Of a stretch of 64,000 nucleotides of DNA, positions 59,631 through 64,000 are shown one piece after another. The position numbers and the translations under genes are program-made. The stretch is taken from assembly GCA_008360955.1 (NCBI GenBank), contig LUCM01002273.1, positions 101,928 to 165,927 on the forward strand, written 5' to 3'. A model generated the notes under the pieces. That model searched no databases and was not told the origin of the DNA. It was given only the letters and a program-made list of their open reading frames with translations. Within the stretch, counting starts at the first letter, position 1. Every line of letters starts with the position of its first letter. Source of the stretch: Fasciolopsis buskii. Lineage: Eukaryota > Platyhelminthes > Trematoda > Plagiorchiida > Fasciolidae.

Positions 59631-60519
59631 ACTGTGAATTTTGAGTAAGGCGAATTCAAAATGACAGAAGTGTGAACAACAGACCCACCGGCAATTTCCT
59701 GGCAGAAGCAGCACGGTATAATAGTTAAAACGCTTTTCCTTGTAAAAGAAAAAGCGCATAAAACTGGTGTATAATGCCGATTCAAAGTGAGGATGAACAT
59801 TGATGAACATCGCTGCTGCACCTTGCAGATCTTTCTTGTACCTTTCCCTTGCATTCGTTTAAACAAAATAACGACCCATAATCTCGGCTCCTGGTACCAA
59901 GGCAGTGCTACACCCTGGGGGATACTATAGTTTAATTTCTTTTGGAGCATATACAAAAGTATTCAGTTTAATTGCGAAATAACTCGGGATTAAGATCTGA
60001 CAGAAGTTTCGAAATATGCACCAGGCTTTTCATTTTTTCATTCATTTTACTTCCTCTAAGAACGAAACCACTACAATTCTAAACCCCGGGCGGAACTCAG
60101 CGAATAGCTGTATGCTACCTGACAGCTAGGCGGACAGGCACCAAAATTGATAGACGTGAATAAATTGGGCCTGGTTTCATCAAATAAATAGCCATCGACA
60201 ATCGGCAACAGTATAGATGACACAACGAGTTCCTATTTAGCAACTATATGCGCTGTAATATACTGTAAGTCTTCAAGTTCGCATCTGAGACTATGGCTCA
60301 GCCATTCTGCCGGGACCCTTTCTTAGACCTTACTTTGTATTTTGCCTGTGCCTCTCTACACTCCAAGAGACTACCGTTTCTGATGTAATTGGTGTTAGCG
60401 TGGCTCTCAGGGTCGGGACTAGTGGTGTATTGTTTGACTGGATCCCACTTATCTTTCGATGATGCACAATGAGACAATTAATTTGTCGATTAAACATGCG
60501 CCCTTATAAACCGCAGTTC

Positions 60520-60714
60520 AGATGCAGTCAAAGATATTTTTTACTCACAACCTCAAAGTCACTCTCAAAAATTAAAAAGGAGAAATACGTGATTTCCGCT
60601 ACAGACATGAATGCTAAAGTAGGTGAGCTTTCTTCGAACAAACCGATTTTAGGAGACCCTCTTGGTCTCTTGTTTTGTCACTCAGAAAAGGCAGAACAAT
60701 TGGTGATTCCGTAA
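60520..60714 (+). pseudogene. RTE-type LINE endonuclease fragment
   Basis: The frame carries SATDMNAKVGELSSNKPILG and then GLLFCHSEKAEQLV. This fits the RTE-clade signature xAGDxNAxxGxxxxxxxxLGxxxGLxxxxxNGxxLxxLC, with GD as TD and NG as KA. The upstream LSKIKKEKYVIS fits the strand before it. The fragment stops at 60,714 and is isolated from any RTE reverse transcriptase on the same strand. Confidence 0.65.
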
Positions 60715-60951
60715 CCAATTAAAAAATAACGTCTGCCTCGCTAGTAGAATGCGGAAGATGCGAATATCACAAGTCAACAGAAAATGTTTAGGAAGTTGGG
60801 TTGACAGTAAATGCGCGGTAACGAGTGTTTATTTTACGAGGAGAGTAGATGACAACGGGATTTCGATTACCATAGGAATTATTAATTCAAAACTCCACAA
60901 CACGCCAAGCTCCATCCGGAGTGAATCTATATAAAGGTACTTGCATGATCT

Positions 60952-61074
60952 CTTCCACGACCTCCGAGGTCGTCGGATTTTAGCCCACCTGAACACATTT
61001 GGGAATATTTAGAGAGAAAGATTTTGCTCACAGGGTTTACAAGATGCCAAAGAGAGGTATTAGCTGAATATTGA
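60952..61074 (+). pseudogene. Tc1/mariner transposase C-terminal fragment
   Basis: The plus strand reads LPRPPRSSDFSPPEHIWEYLERKI, matching the Tc1/mariner block LxWPxxSPDLxPIExxWxxLxRxI that carries the third catalytic acid (Asp or Glu) of the DDE/D triad; the Glu in PPEHIWE is kept. It continues with QREVLAEY and, after a stop, GNI, like LxxALxEEWxxIP. The upstream catalytic part is not readable. This is the only DNA transposon trace I found. Confidence 0.75.
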
Positions 61075-61769
61075 GGTAATATTTGTCGACTGAATGGTGT
61101 GCACTATTTCATTAGTGAATGTATATACTGCATTATGTAGTATTGTTAGCCAGATTCAGCCGATTTTTAGAAAACTAAAATTCTTTCAAAAATGCGACAG
61201 GAAGCTAACACCGTCAACTCGGAAGCAGGCCAAAAATTTAACAATGTAACAGCCATGGTCAGCCGTGATCATTAGAACGAAATTCTTTTAGGATACCATT
61301 TGTCTTACTCAGAATTCGTGTCGAATATGGAAGAGTGGAATGGCAAGGAGGGGCTAACATAAATGCTGAACGAGCGGATGAATGGGCAAGAAATGAAAGT
61401 AGATAAAAGTTTATAAAAAATTGGTGAGATCTGCACAAATCTTGGTGGCAAAATCTTTGTATACTTTTATGCGTAGACAGCCTACTTGCTTTATAAACGA
61501 GTCAAATGCAATAGAAGAAACAGGGTTGATAATGGATAGTTTTCGATAAATTGTGCCAAAAATCCTTCTAAAGCAGATCCAGAAGAATTATCAGATGGCG
61601 GTAATTTTTAGTTTCTATTTCCATCTCTACGATCACTAATCTTACATCAGCATGTTTCGGTTTTAATCAGGTGCAAGGTAATAAGTTGGACAATTGCATA
61701 AAAGATAAGACATTTTGAGTGCAAAGACGCCACTGATTGTGAGAATGAGTCACACCACCTATTGTCTCC

Positions 61770-62432
61770 ATCTATCGCTTAAGGGGATCTAGTGGTCCCA
61801 ACCTCGATAGCCTAACCGAATCTACACCGACGAATCGTGGGTTAAGTACTTCATACCGTTTCGCCATGTCATCGACAGGTCCCCTCGACAAACCTTCCAA
61901 CCATTACCTGCCTCGAAGAAAGAAGTTCGACGTCACAACCGTAATGTGGGCATGCGCAGAACATGTTCCAACCCTAGGGTCTAACCTTTGAATTAATGAA
62001 CAAATTCGATCCTAATATTCTAATAATAATAAAAAGGCAGTAGTGTTCAAACCTCGACAGTCTTTGCGCGTCTTCGGTAGGCAACAGCTATGTTTCTGGG
62101 CTATATAGCAGGACCAACCTTAATGCTGTGGTGCACACTCGATTTTTGATGGGTAAATAAGTTTCCCGCCAACGCCACAAATGCCTTAGATCGACTAACG
62201 TCAACCGGGTGATGTGTAGGCATGACGACACTTCGTTCGATATAGGGCCACCTGCTGATATACGATTATCCAAGTAACTAAACCCATCTGCTTCACCAAA
62301 TTTTTCGCCTCCAGCTGAAAGGTTCCGTTTCGAGCCCGTCCACACCGTCATCAGCAATTCGAAATTTGAATCTCCAAAACCCAACCAAACCATACATCCA
62401 TTGTCGTTCAGATGGCTGTGACAAACTTGCAT
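61770..62432 (-). pseudogene. RTE-type LINE reverse transcriptase, C-terminal part
   Basis: The frame 62,088-62,432 carries EADGFSYLDNRISAGGPISNEV (canonical FxYLGSxISxxGxxxxEVxxRI), DLRHLWRWRETYLPIKNRVCTTALRLVLLY (LxxLWxxRDISLxxKxRVYxATVRxxLLYGxETW). A stop replaces the Trp of ETW, and LPTEDAQRLSRFEHYCL (LRxEDxRRLxxFDHRCL) and IIIRILGSNLFINSKVR follow. After a break come LEHVLRMPTLRL (WLGHVLRMPxxRL), AGNGWK and LSMTWRNGMKYLT (QxxTWxxxMKxLT). This is the normal RTE tail order, with a TTA microsatellite-like run at 62,010-62,030 inside it. Confidence 0.85.
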
Positions 62433-63436
62433 CCTGGGTCACCACTCCGTGACAACGTCATTTGTATGTTCGAAGTCAGACGCGTTCATGTGTGAGCAAA
62501 TATCAGCACCGTTATCCTTACCTAATGATAGGATTATTTTCACTATCCCCTCAAGCAAAAAGTCAAAAAATAACCAGGGTACAGAGTTAACCTGAAAAAC
62601 ACTAATTATGATGACCGTTTGAGGTGAGAGATCGGTGAAATGAGAACGAAAATCAGTTTTCCTACGAGGACTGGGCTTACTCCGATAACCAAACCGTGGT
62701 AAACACAGACTGGAGTTCTTGAATAGTCTCCATTGCTTTGGATGGGGAAAGGACAGCAGAGTCTGGTGCTTTTCTAATATCCTGCGAAGTATGCTCCTCT
62801 GTGGAGGTCCACCTCAAAAGTTGAATCATGCGAAATGGATCACAGGACCATGTGAAGGGCTGACGCTACCGGGCAGTTATACTGAAGTTCGGTTCGTTCC
62901 ACTGGCACGTGATTTCTTTCCTCAGTTGACTCAAATAAAATTAAACAACCCATTTTCCACGAGGGGGCATTCTCTGACATTTTTTGAGACCACCAGATTT
63001 CGCGGCCCCTAAGCAAACCAGTGTAACGTTCATGTCTCCTTGCCATTACCTCATTTTCACTGATTATCATGAAAGTTAACTGGGGATAGTTAAGCATCAG
63101 ACTGCCTCAGAGTGTCAATATGAAAAGACTGAGAACATAATTAACACTATCTAAAATATGGGAGTGCCATAGTAGATCCGTGCCACCGAGCTGGCGGCTG
63201 ACCAACAGTGGCTAGATTTGGTCGCGATTCATTTCTGTTCTAATACCAACACCATGACGGCTTGACTACCGCTCAAAATACGGCATTGCACTTCGTTAAT
63301 AAAGTGACCACATCGACTGACTGCCCTATCAAAGCTTATTGTGGCGTGGTGGCAAGTGATTCGATATCTCTCCCACCAACCAAAGAAGCAAGCATTAAGA
63401 AAAATCTCGTTGCGGTGCTGCATTGCTTCTGAGTGT

Positions 63437-63486
63437 CCCCCCCCCACTAGTGCGCGAACACAGTCACACATACATACATACATACA
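63437..63486. repeat. C9 run and CATA microsatellite
   Basis: Nine C residues at 63,437-63,445 and a CATA tetranucleotide run (about five units) at 63,466-63,486. Confidence 0.9.
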
Positions 63487-63514
63487 GACTGAATTAGTTC
63501 ACCTTTAGTGCCCT

Positions 63515-64000
63515 TTGACTAGATTTGCTGTAGTTCCACTCCTGCTGCCGTCGCCTCATCAATTTAAAGGATTTGTTTCTCATTATGGGTATTTTTCGTC
63601 GCTATTCCCGGTCAGATTTACTTCTACTAGAAAACTCCCGTTATTTCTCCCATCTTGGACTTCAATATCCATGTACATCACGGATCTCCCACTAAACCGA
63701 AAAGACGCATTCGTGCCGGTTGACAGGCTGCTCTTTAAAGCACCCCGCCAGACAAAATGCCTGTTCTGTCGTTACCGAGTACCAACATATGCTCTCTTTT
63801 CACAAAACTACCGGATCCATCTCGCATGTTTATACCTGTGTGGTTTGCATTCAGCAGCAGTGGCTGAACTCATATGCTGCGGATGCCCCAATATCCATCC
63901 AAGGCTTTGATGTGTACCGACTGGACAGACAATACAATGCCAAGAAAACCGGAGGTGGTGTGGGCACATACATCAATCAAGCAAGTCTAAACCAATTTAT
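63515..64000 (+). mobile_element. CR1-like LINE, same family as 53.2 kb, cut by window end
   Basis: From about 63,650 the plus strand follows the 53-kb element: ACCGAAAAGACGCATTCGTGCCGGTTGACAGGC beside AGATCTAGAAGAGGCACTCGTGCTGGCTGGCAGGC, then CGTTACCGAGTACCAACAT beside TTCAGTACCAACAT. Near 63,910-63,985 a new frame reads YRLDRQYNAKKTGGGVGTYIN, the start of the endonuclease (compare HRQDGVSNKRKNGGGVATYIN). Stops and shifts break it. The remainder lies beyond the window. Confidence 0.75.

Noticed and set aside
1..64000. CRISPR arrays, operons, prophage or other prokaryotic systems
   Set aside because: There are no regularly spaced repeats with spacers and no dense coding; all readable proteins are from eukaryotic transposons.

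Overview
This is a stretch of nuclear DNA from an animal, not a bacterial or organelle sequence. There are no operons, ribosome binding sites, rRNAs or long intact genes. Almost every readable protein stretch is decayed transposon code: CR1-like and RTE-like LINEs, a Ty3/Gypsy LTR element, a Tc1/mariner tail and tRNA-derived SINEs, with several microsatellites. This mix, a tRNA-Trp-like primer site on the Gypsy element (a CsRn1-clade habit) and the style of the LINE proteins fit a repeat-rich flatworm genome (trematode or cestode). The organism is inferred; no single-copy marker gene confirms it.

Layout. 2.1-6.7 kb (minus): a nearly full-length CR1-like LINE with ORF1, endonuclease (EN), reverse transcriptase (RT, catalytic FADD kept) and C-terminal tail. 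About 7.0-7.3 kb (minus): the 5' end of a second LINE family. 14.8-16.7 kb (minus): a detached ORF1. 17.5-19.7 kb (plus): a LINE with late ORF1 and EN. 21.2-24.2 kb (minus): a second copy of the 2-6 kb family. 29.4-30.7 and 32.7-34.3 kb (minus): two RT-only LINE remnants. 35.9-41.9 kb (minus): a dead Gypsy element flanked by direct repeats with a perfect 184-bp identity core. 47.5-47.86 kb (minus): a SINE with two tRNA-like boxes and a purine-rich tail. 53.2-55.7 kb (plus): the best preserved LINE, with an internal deletion in its RT. 56.3-56.5 kb: a CAGT-derived tandem repeat. 59.6 kb: a tRNA-like SINE head. 60.5-62.4 kb: an RTE endonuclease piece, a Tc1/mariner tail and an RTE RT tail. 63.5-64 kb: another copy of the 53-kb LINE, cut by the window edge.

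Host genes. I found no host gene I can name. One two-exon model (52.2-52.8 kb, minus) and a few short open frames are listed at low confidence. Large parts (0-2.1, 7.5-10.8, 24.2-29.4, 42-47.5, 48-50.7 and 56.5-59.5 kb) show nothing I can assign and are probably intron or intergenic DNA with older repeats.

The strongest oddity is the Gypsy element. Its protease, RT and integrase have each lost a key catalytic residue and its frames are broken, yet its flanking repeats are identical over 184 bp and only imperfectly similar just outside. That looks like gene conversion, a later event or an assembly effect rather than a simple old insertion.
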